Assembly (NCBI RefSeq): GCF_035645195.1
Contig: NZ_DASQNA010000022.1
Location: 124,001 to 188,000, forward strand
DNA from: Paenibacillus sp.
GTDB taxonomy: Bacteria; Bacillota; Bacilli; Paenibacillales; YIM-B00363
DNA length: 64,000 nt
Direction of reading: 5' to 3'
The notes under the pieces are model-generated. The model made no database searches. It was not told where the DNA came from and was given only the letters and a program-made list of their open reading frames with translations. Every line of letters starts with the position of its first letter. Within the stretch, counting starts at the first letter, position 1. The translations under genes and the position numbers were made by a program. This document shows positions 41,315 to 54,573 of the stretch, in pieces.

Positions 41315-42799
41315 TTAGGGCAGCTGCGTCGAACCCATCAGCCAGCGGTCGCATTCGCGCGCCGCTTCGCGGCCTTCGTGAATCGCCCACACGACGAGGC
41401 TCTGCCCGCGGCGCATGTCGCCCGCGGCGAAGACGCCTTCGACGTTGGTGGCATACTTGCCGTACGCCGCCTTGGCGTTGGACCGCTCGTCGCGTTCGAC
41501 GCCGAGCTGGTCGAGCACGGTCGACTCCGGCCCGAGGAAGCCCATCGCGAGGAGGACGAGGTCGGCGGGGTACACCTTCTCGCTGCCCGGCACCTCGACC
41601 GGGACGAAGCGGCCGGCGTCGTCTTTTTGCCACTCGATCAGCACCGTGTGGAGCTCCTTCACGTTGCCGTGCTCGTCGCCGACGAACTTTTTCGTATTGA
41701 TCAAATATTGCCGCGGGTCGCCGCCGTATTTCGCTGCGGCTTCCTCCTGGCCGTAATCCATCTTGTATACCTTCGGCCATTCCGGCCACGGGTTGTTCGC
41801 GGCGCGCGTCTCGGGCGGCTTCGGCATAATTTCGAACTGCGTCACGCTGCGGCAGCCGTGGCGCATCGACGTGCCGACGCAGTCCGTGCCCGTGTCGCCG
41901 CCGCCGATGACGACGACGTGCTTGCCGCTGGCGGAAATGAAGGCGCCGTCCTCGAGCTCGGAATCGAGCAAGCTTTTCGTATTGGCGTGGAGAAATTCCA
42001 TCGCGAGATGGATGCCCTTCAACTCGCGGCCTTCGATGCGAAGATCCCGCGCCTTCGTCGCGCCGCCGCACAGGACGACGGCGTCGAACTCGCGGCGCAG
42101 CTCGTCCGCGGGCACGTCTTTGCCGATTTCGCAGTTCGTCACGAACGTGATGCCCTCGGCTTTCATCAGGTCGATGCGGCGCTCGATGTATTGTTTGTCG
42201 AGCTTCATGTTCGGGATGCCGTACATGAGCAGGCCGCCCGGGCGGTCGGCCCGCTCGTAGACGGTCACCGTATGGCCGGCTTGGTTCAGCTGCGCCGCGC
42301 AGGCGAGGCCGGACGGACCGGAGCCGACGACGGCGACCTTCTTGCCGGTGCGGACGGCCGGCGGCTTCGGCGTAATCCAGCCCTCGGCGAAGCCGCGCTC
42401 GACGATCGCCTTCTCGATCGATTTGATCGCGACCGGCGAGCCGTTCAGCCCGACGGTGCAGGAGCCCTCGCACGGAGCGGGACAGACCCGCCCCGTGAAC
42501 TCCGGGAAGTTGTTCGTCAGGTGCAGCCGGTCCAGCGCCTCGCGCCAATGGCCCCGGTAGACGAGGTCGTTCCATTCCGGGATCAGGTTGTTGACCGGGC
42601 AGCCGGCGGCCATGCCGCTGATCAGCTTGCCCGTATGGCAGAACGGAATCCCGCAATCCATGCAGCGGGCGCCCTGCTCGCGCAGCTTCGCTTCCGGCAT
42701 CGGCTCCGCGAATTCGCGGAAATGGGCGATGCGGAGCAGCGGCGCCTCTTCCGAAGCGGTCTCGCGGGTGTATTCCATAAATCCTGTCGGTTTGCCCAT
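41315..42799 (-). CDS. gltD: Glutamate synthase [NADPH] small (beta) subunit
   Basis: 494 aa. N-terminal Fe-S region with [30 protein letters not shown] and [10 protein letters not shown] (cysteines for two 4Fe-4S clusters). FAD-binding [17 protein letters not shown] and NADPH-binding [20 protein letters not shown]-terminal [19 protein letters not shown]. Feeds electrons from NADPH to GltB for glutamine + 2-oxoglutarate to 2 glutamate. Lies 27 bases after gltB; GGAGAGGAGGAG site upstream. Confidence 0.97.
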   Translation of the reverse strand: MGKPTGFMEYTRETASEEAPLLRIAHFREFAEPMPEAKLREQGARCMDCGIPFCHTGKLISGMAAGCPVNNLIPEWNDLVYRGHWREALDRLHLTNNFPEFTGRVCPAPCEGSCTVGLNGSPVAIKSIEKAIVERGFAEGWITPKPPAVRTGKKVAVVGSGPSGLACAAQLNQAGHTVTVYERADRPGGLLMYGIPNMKLDKQYIERRIDLMKAEGITFVTNCEIGKDVPADELRREFDAVVLCGGATKARDLRIEGRELKGIHLAMEFLHANTKSLLDSELEDGAFISASGKHVVVIGGGDTGTDCVGTSMRHGCRSVTQFEIMPKPPETRAANNPWPEWPKVYKMDYGQEEAAAKYGGDPRQYLINTKKFVGDEHGNVKELHTVLIEWQKDDAGRFVPVEVPGSEKVYPADLVLLAMGFLGPESTVLDQLGVERDERSNAKAAYGKYATNVEGVFAAGDMRRGQSLVVWAIHEGREAARECDRWLMGSTQLP

Positions 42800-42826
42800 G
42801 TGCTCGACTCCTCCTCTCCGGCTAGT

Positions 42827-47467
<4,641 letters not shown>

Positions 47468-47565
47468 CGATGCCAACCTTTCTATCCGGATTTTCGGTGG
47501 ATGGATGCGGGTCGCGGCATGTTGTCTATGTAGATGTATATCGATAGGAGAGAGAAAATATGGCA

Positions 47566-47609
47566 CACCGGCGGAAAAGGGAGCCCACCGATAGCCCCTT
47601 TTGCCGGTG
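47566..47609 (-). other. Long hairpin in the gltB 5' leader
   Basis: On the minus strand CACCGGC+AAAAGGG (47609-47596) pairs with CCCTTTT+GCCGGTG (47581-47566): 14 base pairs, a 2-base bulge and a 14-base loop. No T-run follows, so it is not a simple terminator. A cre-like core AAGCGCTT lies just upstream (about 47609-47616). Possible attenuator or RNA-protein site; no known riboswitch was recognised. Confidence 0.6.
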
Positions 47610-47668
47610 AAGCGCTTACAGTGTGCGGATGCGGGAACGCGCTACGAGATCTGTAAAATATAGTCACG

Positions 47669-47697
47669 ATTCTATCATTCGAATTTTGTTCGCGCAA
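47669..47697 (-). promoter_or_regulatory. Candidate gltBD promoter
   Basis: Minus strand TTGCGC (47697-47692), 17 bases, TAGAAT (47674-47669). It would give a leader of about 195 bases. The palindromic AATATTGAATATT lies at about 47696-47708, a possible GltC/TnrA-like site. Confidence 0.4.
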
Positions 47698-47853
47698 TAT
47701 TGAATATTGTGAAAAGTTAGACGGTTTAGATATAAACGGAATTGAATTGCGCAGGCGAGGGGGAGCGCGGCGGCGGGCGCCGATTCGGCAGGCGGCGGGG
47801 GCATTGTTCGCGGGTGCAGGGAGGCGGTCGGGGCGGCGGATCGCGAGCTTTTT

Positions 47854-47887
47854 GCACTAATAGCGAGTTTAGCCTCGCTATTAGTGC
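47854..47887. repeat. Perfect 14-bp inverted repeat with 6-bp loop
   Basis: GCACTAATAGCGAG and CTCGCTATTAGTGC are exact complements around TTTAGC; a third CTCGCTATT follows at 47894. No T-run on either exit side, so a REP-like or protein-binding element is more likely than a terminator. I see no gene in 47700-48144. Confidence 0.7.
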
Positions 47888-48144
47888 GATTTCCTCGCTA
47901 TTCGCGGGAGGAGATGATGCGGCAGCGGGGGAGTGCAGGAATTGTGCTATTTGCGGAGGGGACTGGAGGCGGTCGGGCAGCATGTTAAGGAGGGTGAGTG
48001 GCGGATGGCGGAATTTTTCGGCAGCGGCGCCGTTCCGTTGGGACGAGACCCCAAAAAATTTTTCCAGCGACCCCCTCAAATCGGACGAGCCTTACGAATG
48101 CTGTCGTAATTTTACGATTCGGACAAGGAAGCGGGGCGTTCTCG

Positions 48145-48369
48145 ATGAGCTTGGACAACTGCAGCGGGTGCGGAAAATTGGTGCTGAAAAAGCCGGGACA
48201 CTTATTTTGTCCGTCATGCATGGCGGCGCAGTCGGAAAGCCTGTGGAAAATCAAAGATTATATCCTGCGGCATCCTTTGGCGACGATTCTCGACATTCAC
48301 CGGGACACGGGCGTATCGCTCAAGGCGATCCAAGATTTCATCAAAGATCAGCGCGTCCAATATCGGTAA
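48145..48369 (+). CDS. Small zinc-ribbon/HTH protein (YvyF N-terminal-like)
   Basis: 74 aa: MSLDNCSGCGKLVLKKPGHLFCPSCMAAQ gives a four-Cys zinc ribbon (C-x2-C, C-x2-C). A short helical domain follows (SLWKIKDYILRHPLATILDIHRDTGVSLKAIQDFIKDQRVQYR) with a winged-helix look. It matches the N-terminal part of flagellar-operon regulators of the YvyF type, here as a stand-alone protein away from flagellar genes. The ribosome site is weak (AAGGAAGCGGGG further up). Confidence 0.7.
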   Translation: MSLDNCSGCGKLVLKKPGHLFCPSCMAAQSESLWKIKDYILRHPLATILDIHRDTGVSLKAIQDFIKDQRVQYR

Positions 48370-48528
48370 GGCGGAAAACGAACAGCGCGAACGCGAATTT
48401 CGGCGGGCGGCGATGTTCGTTTTTCTTTTCGCGCGCTCTTTAACAAGTGTTCCAGCCGTTCCCGTGATATAATTGGAGCAATCAACAGGATGACTAACGA
48501 ATTCTACAACAGCAAGGTGTGAGCTTCC

Positions 48529-49068
48529 ATGGCGAATCATTCGGATCCGCAAGAATCGAAAATGCAAACAGCCCGATCGGCGGATAGCTTCCGGCTGACC
48601 GCGGCGCTCAATCGCCATCTGAGCTGGCTGTTCAGCGAGCCGGGCGGTGTCCGGCTCAACATATCCAAGATGACGTTCTCCGGTCTCGAGTTGGCGAATC
48701 CCGTTTTCGCGAAGTCGGTCATGCTCGAGGTCGCGTTCCACGACTGCCGCTTGCCGGGGGTATCGTTCGCGGACGCGACGATCACGTCGGGCAGCTTCGA
48801 CGGGTCCTACCTGAGAGGCGGCAATTTTTCGCGGGCGTACCTCGTGAAATCGTCGTTCCGCGGCGTCGACGCCGAAGGCGCCGACTTCACGAAAGCCGAC
48901 CTGCAGGGCGTCGACTTCCGCGGCGCCAACCTGAGGGGCGCGAAGCTCGCGGGCGCGGTGCTGTACAACGCCGATTTCCGGGATGCGGACCTTCGGGGCA
49001 TCGACCCGACGGGCGTCCACTTCGGCGGCGCCAAGCTGGCCGGCGCGCTCCGGGACGACGCGCCGTAA
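48529..49068 (+). CDS. Pentapeptide-repeat protein
   Basis: 179 aa. From about residue 40 the sequence follows A(D/N)LXX repeats: VSFADATITSGSFDGSYLRGGNFSRAYL, GADFTKADLQGVDFRGANLRGAKLAGAVLYNADFRDADLRG. This forms a right-handed quadrilateral beta helix of roughly four to five turns. Some relatives (Qnr, MfpA) mimic DNA and protect gyrase, but this is short, lacks a clear dimerisation helix and has an N-terminal helix instead, so no role is claimed. TATAAT at 48468-48473 lies upstream. Confidence 0.85.
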   Translation: MANHSDPQESKMQTARSADSFRLTAALNRHLSWLFSEPGGVRLNISKMTFSGLELANPVFAKSVMLEVAFHDCRLPGVSFADATITSGSFDGSYLRGGNFSRAYLVKSSFRGVDAEGADFTKADLQGVDFRGANLRGAKLAGAVLYNADFRDADLRGIDPTGVHFGGAKLAGALRDDAP

Positions 49069-49072
49069 CGAA

Positions 49073-49121
49073 ACAACGGACCTCCTCGCGCTCGCGGCGC
49101 GGGGAGGTCCGTTGTTCGTTG
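49073..49121. terminator. Bidirectional terminator between pentapeptide protein and the MurQ fusion
   Basis: ACAACGGACCTCC (49073-49085) pairs with GGAGGTCCGTTGT (49103-49115), 13 base pairs, with T-rich TCGTTGTT beyond. Both flanking genes end here. Confidence 0.85.
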
Positions 49122-51026
49122 TTAAGCGTTCCGAGAGAGCTCGAGCGCCCGCCGAACGAAGCCGTCGGCTTCGAGCAGCAACGCTTGCGCCCGGGGCGCT
49201 TCGACGTCGGCGAGCAGCATGACGATGGCCGTCTTCACGTGGCGGCCCGCCGCTTCGAACGCCTTCGCGACCCGCTCGTCGTCCGCGCCGGTCGCCTGCG
49301 CGATGATGCGCTTCGCCCGGTGGACGAGCTTCTCGTTGGACGGGTTGAGGTCGACCATCAGATTGCCGTATACCTTGCCCGAGCGGACGAAGGCGGTCGT
49401 CGTGAGCAGATTCAAAATCATTTTCTGCGCGGTGCCCGCCTTCATGCGCGTCGAGCCTTGGATCGCCTCGGGACCGACGACCGCCTCGAGCATCAGATCG
49501 GCGCAATCGGCCATCGGCGTGCCCGGGTTGTTGCTCAGCCCGACGACGCGGGCGCCGATGTCCCGGGCGCGGCGCATCGCGCCGAGCACGTACGGCGTCC
49601 GGCCGCTGGCGGCGATGCCGACGACGACGTCGCCGGCGCGCACGCCGTGCGCGTCGATGTCGGCGGCGCCGGTCTCGGCGCTGTCCTCCGCGCCTTCGAT
49701 CGGGTCGCGCACCGCCTGGAAGCCGCCGGCGATGATGCCCTGCACGAGCGAAGGGTCGGTGCCGTACGTCGGCGGGCATTCGGACGCGTCCAGAATGCCG
49801 ATGCGGCCGCTCGTGCCGGCGCCGACGTAGAACAGCCGCCCGCCGGCGCGGAACGCGTCGACGATCCAATCGGCCGCGAGGGCGACGCTCGGGATGATCG
49901 CGCGGACGCTGTCGGCGACTTTGCGATCCTCGTCGTTGATGAGCAGCATGATGCTTTCCGAATCGAGCTCGTCGATGCGCGTCGTGCGTTCGTTCACCTG
50001 TTCGGTAATCAACCGGTTTAACAATTCATGGGACGAAGAAGACGAAGAAGACATTGTATTCATAATTGCGTTACCCCTCACATGGCTTGATGAATGCAGC
50101 GTCCGCGCGAGCAGCGCCGCGCCTTCGGCGGGCGTCCGGCCGGACGGCTCCGCCGCGAAGCGAAGCTCCGGATAACGGGCGGCGAGCGAGCGCCGGAACG
50201 CATCGCGGAACGTCTTCGACGACCGGAAAACGGAGCCGGCGAACGCCATCTCCTCCGCGGCGAAGCGCGGATGGCGGTCGAGCAGCGCGGCGGCGGTGGC
50301 GGCGAGCGCCGAAGCTTCGCCGCGCACGATCTCGGCCGCGACGGCGTCGCCCCGCTCGCACGCGTCGATCGCGATCCGGGCGAACGCGGCGATATCGGCC
50401 TTCGCGATGGAAGGGCCGTAAATATAGGCTTTAAGCTCGGTAATGTCCTTGAACGCGTACGAGCGCAAAATCGACGGCACGATGTCCGTCGAACCGACGG
50501 CGCCGTCGTAGGCGGCCATCGCCGCCTTCAGCGTCCGGACGCCGATGGCGTAGCCGCTGCCTTCGTCGCCGAGCAGATGGCCCCAGCCGCCGGCGCGGCG
50601 GCGCGTGCCGTCCGGCTCGACGCCGTACACGATCGAGCCGGTGCCGGAGACGGCGAGCAGCCCGTGCGCTCGCCCGAGCGCCGCCATCAGCGAAATTTCC
50701 GCTTCGGATAAGAACGATACGGGCGCATGAGAAGCGCCGATGCGCTGCAGGAAGCCGGCAACCGCCCCGCGGAACGGCGCCTCCTCGGCGTCGGAGGCGA
50801 CGCCGGAGAGACCGAGGCAGATGCCTCCCACCCTCAACCCCCGTACGCCATCGGCGCCGGCGATCGTTTCCATTAAGGAGACAAGCTCGCGCACGGCGGC
50901 GCCTTCGCCGACCGCGTGCGGATTCGTCGAAGCGCCGGCCGCTCGGCAGAGCGTCCGCCCGTCTTCGCCGACCGCCGCCAGTTCGGTTTTCGTGCCGCCG
51001 CCGTCGACGCCGATGTAATACGCCAT
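49122..51026 (-). CDS. murQ: BadF/NagK-type amino-sugar kinase fused to MurNAc-6-P etherase (MurQ)
   Basis: 634 aa, one uninterrupted frame. Residues 1-321: BadF/BcrA-type ATPase/kinase (YIGVDGGGTKTELAAVG, LGLSGV, VSGTGSIVYGV, GGWGHLLGDEGSGYAIG), as in N-acetylglucosamine/MurNAc kinases (MurK). Residues 322-634: MurQ, with FYVGAGTSGRIGILDASECPPTYG (catalytic Glu in the SECPPT motif) and NPSNEKLVHRAKRII. The two halves would phosphorylate MurNAc at O6 and then cleave D-lactate to yield GlcNAc-6-P. An internal GAGGGG with ATG at 50063 could also make free MurQ. Start ATG 51026 has AGGGGGAAG upstream; the TTG at 51044 is rejected. Confidence 0.9.
   Translation of the reverse strand: MAYYIGVDGGGTKTELAAVGEDGRTLCRAAGASTNPHAVGEGAAVRELVSLMETIAGADGVRGLRVGGICLGLSGVASDAEEAPFRGAVAGFLQRIGASHAPVSFLSEAEISLMAALGRAHGLLAVSGTGSIVYGVEPDGTRRRAGGWGHLLGDEGSGYAIGVRTLKAAMAAYDGAVGSTDIVPSILRSYAFKDITELKAYIYGPSIAKADIAAFARIAIDACERGDAVAAEIVRGEASALAATAAALLDRHPRFAAEEMAFAGSVFRSSKTFRDAFRRSLAARYPELRFAAEPSGRTPAEGAALLARTLHSSSHVRGNAIMNTMSSSSSSSHELLNRLITEQVNERTTRIDELDSESIMLLINDEDRKVADSVRAIIPSVALAADWIVDAFRAGGRLFYVGAGTSGRIGILDASECPPTYGTDPSLVQGIIAGGFQAVRDPIEGAEDSAETGAADIDAHGVRAGDVVVGIAASGRTPYVLGAMRRARDIGARVVGLSNNPGTPMADCADLMLEAVVGPEAIQGSTRMKAGTAQKMILNLLTTTAFVRSGKVYGNLMVDLNPSNEKLVHRAKRIIAQATGADDERVAKAFEAAGRHVKTAIVMLLADVEAPRAQALLLEADGFVRRALELSRNA
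50063..50078 (-). promoter_or_regulatory. Internal ribosome site and start for a free MurQ
   Basis: GAGGGG (50078-50073) sits 9 bases before ATG 50063 (MNTMSSSSSSSHELLNRLI), in the same frame as the fusion. It gives a 313-aa MurQ of normal length. No stop codon separates it from the kinase in this frame, though TGA and TAA occur here in the other two frames. Confidence 0.55.
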
Positions 51027-51055
51027 GCGACTTCCCCCTGCCAACGTTTGACTTG

Positions 51056-51084
51056 AGTATAAGGGATCGTGTCAGGTTTGTAAA
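51056..51084 (-). promoter_or_regulatory. Promoter of the kinase-MurQ gene
   Basis: Minus strand TTTACA (51084-51079), 17 bases, TATACT (51061-51056), 30 bases before the start codon. Confidence 0.7.
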
Positions 51085-51089
51085 ATAAA

Positions 51090-51118
51090 ATTTCATGATT
51101 AAAAATTTATGTTGAAAT
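51090..51118. promoter_or_regulatory. Candidate MurR operator between divergent promoters
   Basis: ATTTCA (51090-51095) and TGAAAT (51113-51118) form an inverted repeat; the right arm overlaps the -35 of the plus-strand promoter, and a second TTTCA lies at 51123. A regulator bound here could control both directions. Confidence 0.45.
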
Positions 51119-51140
51119 AATGTTTCACGACTCCTATAAT
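51112..51140 (+). promoter_or_regulatory. Promoter of murR and the ABC/NamZ/NagZ/AnmK genes
   Basis: TTGAAA (51112-51117), 17 bases, perfect TATAAT (51135-51140). Confidence 0.75.
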
Positions 51141-51236
51141 GGGGTCAACCGAATCTTTCGGAAGCGGTATCAACACTGACGGGATATGTCAGCATTGACT
51201 TTCGAAAGGATGAAAATATTGAGGGGGGTGAAGAGT

Positions 51237-52085
51237 TTGAACGGCGGGTTGGTCCGGTTAAGAGAACTCATAGATCAAGTGAATCCATCCGAGCGGAAAG
51301 TGGCGGCGTACATTTTGGAACACCCACACGAGATGATCGAGCAGTCCGTCGCTCAGCTCGCGGCGAACAGCGGCGCCAGCCAAGCGGCGATCGTCAGGCT
51401 GTGCAAATCGCTCGGCGTGAAGAGCTACCAGGAACTGAAGCTGAAGGTGGCCGGCGACCTGCAGGAGCAGCGGCAGAGCGAGGCGGACACGGGCTACCGG
51501 GACATCCGGCCGAACGACTCGATCGAAGCGATCATTAGGAACGTATCGGACAACAACATCCAATCGATTCGCGACACCGTCAAAATTCTCGACGCCGCAG
51601 CGTTGGAGCGGGCGGTGGCCGCTCTAGACGGAGCGAAGCGCATCTTCTTCTTCGGCGTCGGCGCGTCGAATTTGATCGCGATGGACGCGCAGCAGAAGTT
51701 TCTGCGCATCAACAAGACGAGTCTGTCGTTCCCGGATCCGCACGTGCAGCTGACGTCGGCGGTGACGATGACGCCGGAGGACGCGGCGGTCGGCATTTCG
51801 TATTCGGGCGAAACGAGGGAAATCGTGCGCGCGCTTTCGATCGCGAAGGAGCACGGCAGCCGGACGATCAGCATTACGAAGTACGGCGACAACGCCGTCA
51901 GCCGGACGGCGGACATCCCGCTGTTCACCTCTTCGTCCGAGACGGAAATTCGCAGCGGCGCCATGGCGTCCCGGATTTCGCAGCTCAACGTCATCGATAT
52001 TTTGTACATCGGCGTGGCCAGTCGGAATTACGAGAAGTCGGTGCAGTACCTCGAAGAAAGCCGCCGGGCGATTCGGCAAGGGTAG
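51237..52085 (+). CDS. murR: RpiR-family regulator, MurR-like
   Basis: 282 aa from TTG 51237, 8 bases after GAGGGGGG; this starts at the conserved NGGLVRLRELIDQVNPSERKVAAYIL. N-terminal RpiR HTH (SGASQAAIVRLCKSLGVKSYQELKLKV) and C-terminal SIS sugar-phosphate domain (RIFFFGVGASNLIAMDAQQKF, VGISYSGETREIVRAL). MurR proteins respond to MurNAc-6-P; divergent placement from MurQ supports that here. First gene of the importer operon. Confidence 0.9.
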   Translation: MNGGLVRLRELIDQVNPSERKVAAYILEHPHEMIEQSVAQLAANSGASQAAIVRLCKSLGVKSYQELKLKVAGDLQEQRQSEADTGYRDIRPNDSIEAIIRNVSDNNIQSIRDTVKILDAAALERAVAALDGAKRIFFFGVGASNLIAMDAQQKFLRINKTSLSFPDPHVQLTSAVTMTPEDAAVGISYSGETREIVRALSIAKEHGSRTISITKYGDNAVSRTADIPLFTSSSETEIRSGAMASRISQLNVIDILYIGVASRNYEKSVQYLEESRRAIRQG

Positions 52086-52150
52086 GCAAGCAGGGGAGAG
52101 AACGAGCATTCGGAGAGCCGGATGCGACTACACTTGGGAGGAATGAAACG

Positions 52151-53566
52151 ATGAAGAAAATGATGTTCATGCTCATCGCGCTCATGACGGTCGTCACGAC
52201 GGCCTGCAGCAGCGGCGGCGGCAACGCCGGCAACACCGGCAACGCCGGCACGGGCGGAGACGCGCCGTCGGAAGGCGCCGCTCCGGCGGAAACGGCCGCG
52301 CCGAAGGAAGATACGATCACGGTTTGGACGTATCCGGTGCACGCGACGTACGAGGACGATCTGAAGGAGCTCATCGCGGACTTCACGGCGGCGAACCCGC
52401 ACATTAAGGTCGAGTACGAAATGCTCTCTTGGGCGGAAGGACCGAAAAAATTCGACGTGGCGCTCAACTCGGGCAACCCGCCGGATCTGTACTTCCACAG
52501 CGTCGACGGCCAGTACGTCGCTTCCGGTCTCGCGCTGCAGCTCGACGAATATCTGACGGACGAAATTAAGAACGACTACCTCCCGGGGACGCTGGAGCTC
52601 GGCCAAATCCAAGGCAAGCAATACGGTCTCCCGATTTACCAATACCAGTGGGCGTGGGGCGGCAACAAGCGCATCCTGGAAGAAGCAGGCATCGACTGGA
52701 AAAAGATTCAGCAGGAAGGCTGGACGTGGTCCGAGTTCCTCGAAGCGGCGAAGAAGCTCGGCAAGGATCTCCCGGACGGCGGGAAGCAGTACGCGCTCGT
52801 CACGGACGGCAACGGCGCGAACAACGATTTCATCGAGCTCTTGTCGCGCAACAACGGCATCCCGGACGTGCTCGACAAAGACGGCAACTTCCAATTTAAC
52901 GACGAAAGAATCGTAGAAACGCTCCAATTCATCCAAACGATGCTGAACGAAGGCATCATGCCTCCGGAAACGGCGGCGCTCGACGCGAAGACGCGGACGG
53001 AGATGTTCTATGCGGGTCAAGCGGCTATCATTTCTAAGGCGATTCCTTATTACGACGTAATTATTCAAAACCGCAACAACGACATCGACGCCGGCAAAAT
53101 TCAAGGCGAGAAAATCGACTTCGTGCTGCTGCCGGTGCCGCACAACGACGACGCCCAGCCGCAGACGGTCATGGGCGGCGAAGGCTACGTGGCGTTCCGT
53201 CAGAAGAACGACAAAGGCGCCGAGCACGCGAAGAACACGTTCCTCGTCATGGAGGCGCTCAGCGGCGCGAAAGCGGGCAACTCCGCGAACGAGCTGTGCC
53301 TGCCGTTCGTCCGCCAGTCGCAAGCCGAGCTGTTCGCGGGCAAAGGCAAAGCGAACCCGGATAACCTCGCCGCGGCCGACGCGATGGCGGCGAACCGCGC
53401 CGAAGTCGTGGTGCTGAGCCTGGACGATGCGACGGCGGCGAAGATGAAGCAGTTCAAGGAACAAGTGCTGAAACCGAATATGCAGGCGCTGTACGCCAGC
53501 GAGAAGTCTCCGGAGGATATCGCGGAGGAGTTCAAATCGAGAGGGCAGAGCCTCTTCGGGCAGTAA
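52151..53566 (+). CDS. ABC sugar-binding lipoprotein (MurNAc/muropeptide-sugar candidate)
   Basis: 471 aa. Lipobox TTAC (Cys19) in MKKMMFMLIALMTVVTTACSS; Gly/Asn/Ala linker to about residue 52; then TITVWTYPVHATYEDDLKELIADFTAANPHIKVEYEML, the SBP family 1 fold, with PPDLYFHS and the aromatic YQYQWAWGGNKRILEEAG. Ligand unknown from sequence; the flanking enzymes suggest MurNAc or MurNAc/GlcNAc oligosaccharides. GGGAGGAA site upstream. A terminator-like hairpin after it probably makes it more abundant than the permeases. Confidence 0.92.
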   Translation: MKKMMFMLIALMTVVTTACSSGGGNAGNTGNAGTGGDAPSEGAAPAETAAPKEDTITVWTYPVHATYEDDLKELIADFTAANPHIKVEYEMLSWAEGPKKFDVALNSGNPPDLYFHSVDGQYVASGLALQLDEYLTDEIKNDYLPGTLELGQIQGKQYGLPIYQYQWAWGGNKRILEEAGIDWKKIQQEGWTWSEFLEAAKKLGKDLPDGGKQYALVTDGNGANNDFIELLSRNNGIPDVLDKDGNFQFNDERIVETLQFIQTMLNEGIMPPETAALDAKTRTEMFYAGQAAIISKAIPYYDVIIQNRNNDIDAGKIQGEKIDFVLLPVPHNDDAQPQTVMGGEGYVAFRQKNDKGAEHAKNTFLVMEALSGAKAGNSANELCLPFVRQSQAELFAGKGKANPDNLAAADAMAANRAEVVVLSLDDATAAKMKQFKEQVLKPNMQALYASEKSPEDIAEEFKSRGQSLFGQ

Positions 53567-53577
53567 TCGTTTCCGAC

Positions 53578-53620
53578 GGGAAGCGTGTGCGATCCTGACA
53601 CGGGTCCGCGCTTCCCTTTC
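53578..53620 (+). terminator. Attenuating hairpin between binding protein and permeases
   Basis: GGGAAGCG (53578-53585) pairs with CGCTTCCC (53609-53616), followed by TTTCTTG. Read-through to the permease genes must occur, as no promoter is evident after it. Confidence 0.7.
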
Positions 53621-53670
53621 TTGTCTGGCCTTAGCGTGCCGGCAAGCAGCAAGCCGAGGGGGAGTTCATC

Positions 53671-54561
53671 ATGCAACAAGCGAAATGGACCCGGTTCATC
53701 CGGGACTACGGTTGGGCGTATTTGTTTATTTTGGCGCCGGTGCTGCTGTTCGTGACGTTTACGCTGTACCCGGTGTTATCCGCGTTTCTTATGAGCTTTC
53801 AGCAGTACAACATTATGAATTCGACGTGGATCGGTCTCGACAATTACGAGCGCATGATTTCCGATTCGATCTTCTGGAAATCGATGCGCAACACGGTCAT
53901 TTTCACGGTCGCCACGGTGCCCGTCAACATCGTCATTACGTTCGTGCTCGCTTACTTCATCTATCGCATGCGGCAATCGGCCCAAACGTTCTTCAAAGCG
54001 GTGCTGTACTTGCCTACGGTCGCCTCGGGCGTGACGATTTCGATCGTCTGGCTCGCGATTTTCGACCCGACGCAGGGCGGGCTGCTCAACCAGCTGCTGG
54101 CTTGGTTCGGCTTCGACCCGGTCATCTGGCTCGGGAAATCGAAGACCGCGCTGTTCTCGCTCATTCTCATGAACTGGCTCGGCTCCCACGGAGCGGGCAT
54201 CATCCTGTACCTGGCCGCGATGGGCGGCATTCCGAAGTCGCTGTACGAAGCGGCCGACATCGACCACGCGAGCGGGTGGACCCAGTTTACGAAAATTACG
54301 TGGCCGCTGCTGAAGCCGACCACCTTATATTTGCTCGTTACGGGCGTCATCACGTCGTTCCAGGTGTTTATCGCTGTCTATTTGATGACGCAGGGCGGCC
54401 CGAACTTCGCTACGTCGACGATCGCGTACTTGATCTACGATACCGCGTTCAAGTTTTATGATTTCGGTCTCGCTTCCGCGCAGTCGTTCGTGCTCGCCGG
54501 GCTGATCATTATCGTATCGGTCATCCAGTTCAAAGCGTTCTCGAGCGATATCGAGTATTAA
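53671..54561 (+). CDS. ABC sugar transporter permease (MalF/UgpA-like)
   Basis: 296 aa, six helices. Opening YGWAYLFILAPVLLFVTFTLYPVLSAFLMSFQQYN; EAA loop LYEAADIDHASGWTQFTKITWPLL. Forms the CUT1 membrane pair with the next gene product, 12 bases downstream. Ribosome site AGGGGGAG 9 bases upstream of ATG 53671. Confidence 0.94.
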   Translation: MQQAKWTRFIRDYGWAYLFILAPVLLFVTFTLYPVLSAFLMSFQQYNIMNSTWIGLDNYERMISDSIFWKSMRNTVIFTVATVPVNIVITFVLAYFIYRMRQSAQTFFKAVLYLPTVASGVTISIVWLAIFDPTQGGLLNQLLAWFGFDPVIWLGKSKTALFSLILMNWLGSHGAGIILYLAAMGGIPKSLYEAADIDHASGWTQFTKITWPLLKPTTLYLLVTGVITSFQVFIAVYLMTQGGPNFATSTIAYLIYDTAFKFYDFGLASAQSFVLAGLIIIVSVIQFKAFSSDIEY

Positions 54562-54573
54562 GGAGGGGACACG

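Noticed and set aside
47468-47566. N-terminal extension of GltB from the GTG at 47566
   Set aside because: It would place 33 residues ahead of the conserved propeptide, overlaps the structured leader and has no ribosome site.
47854-47887. Rho-independent terminator
   Set aside because: Strong stem but no T-run on either exit side and no gene ending close by.
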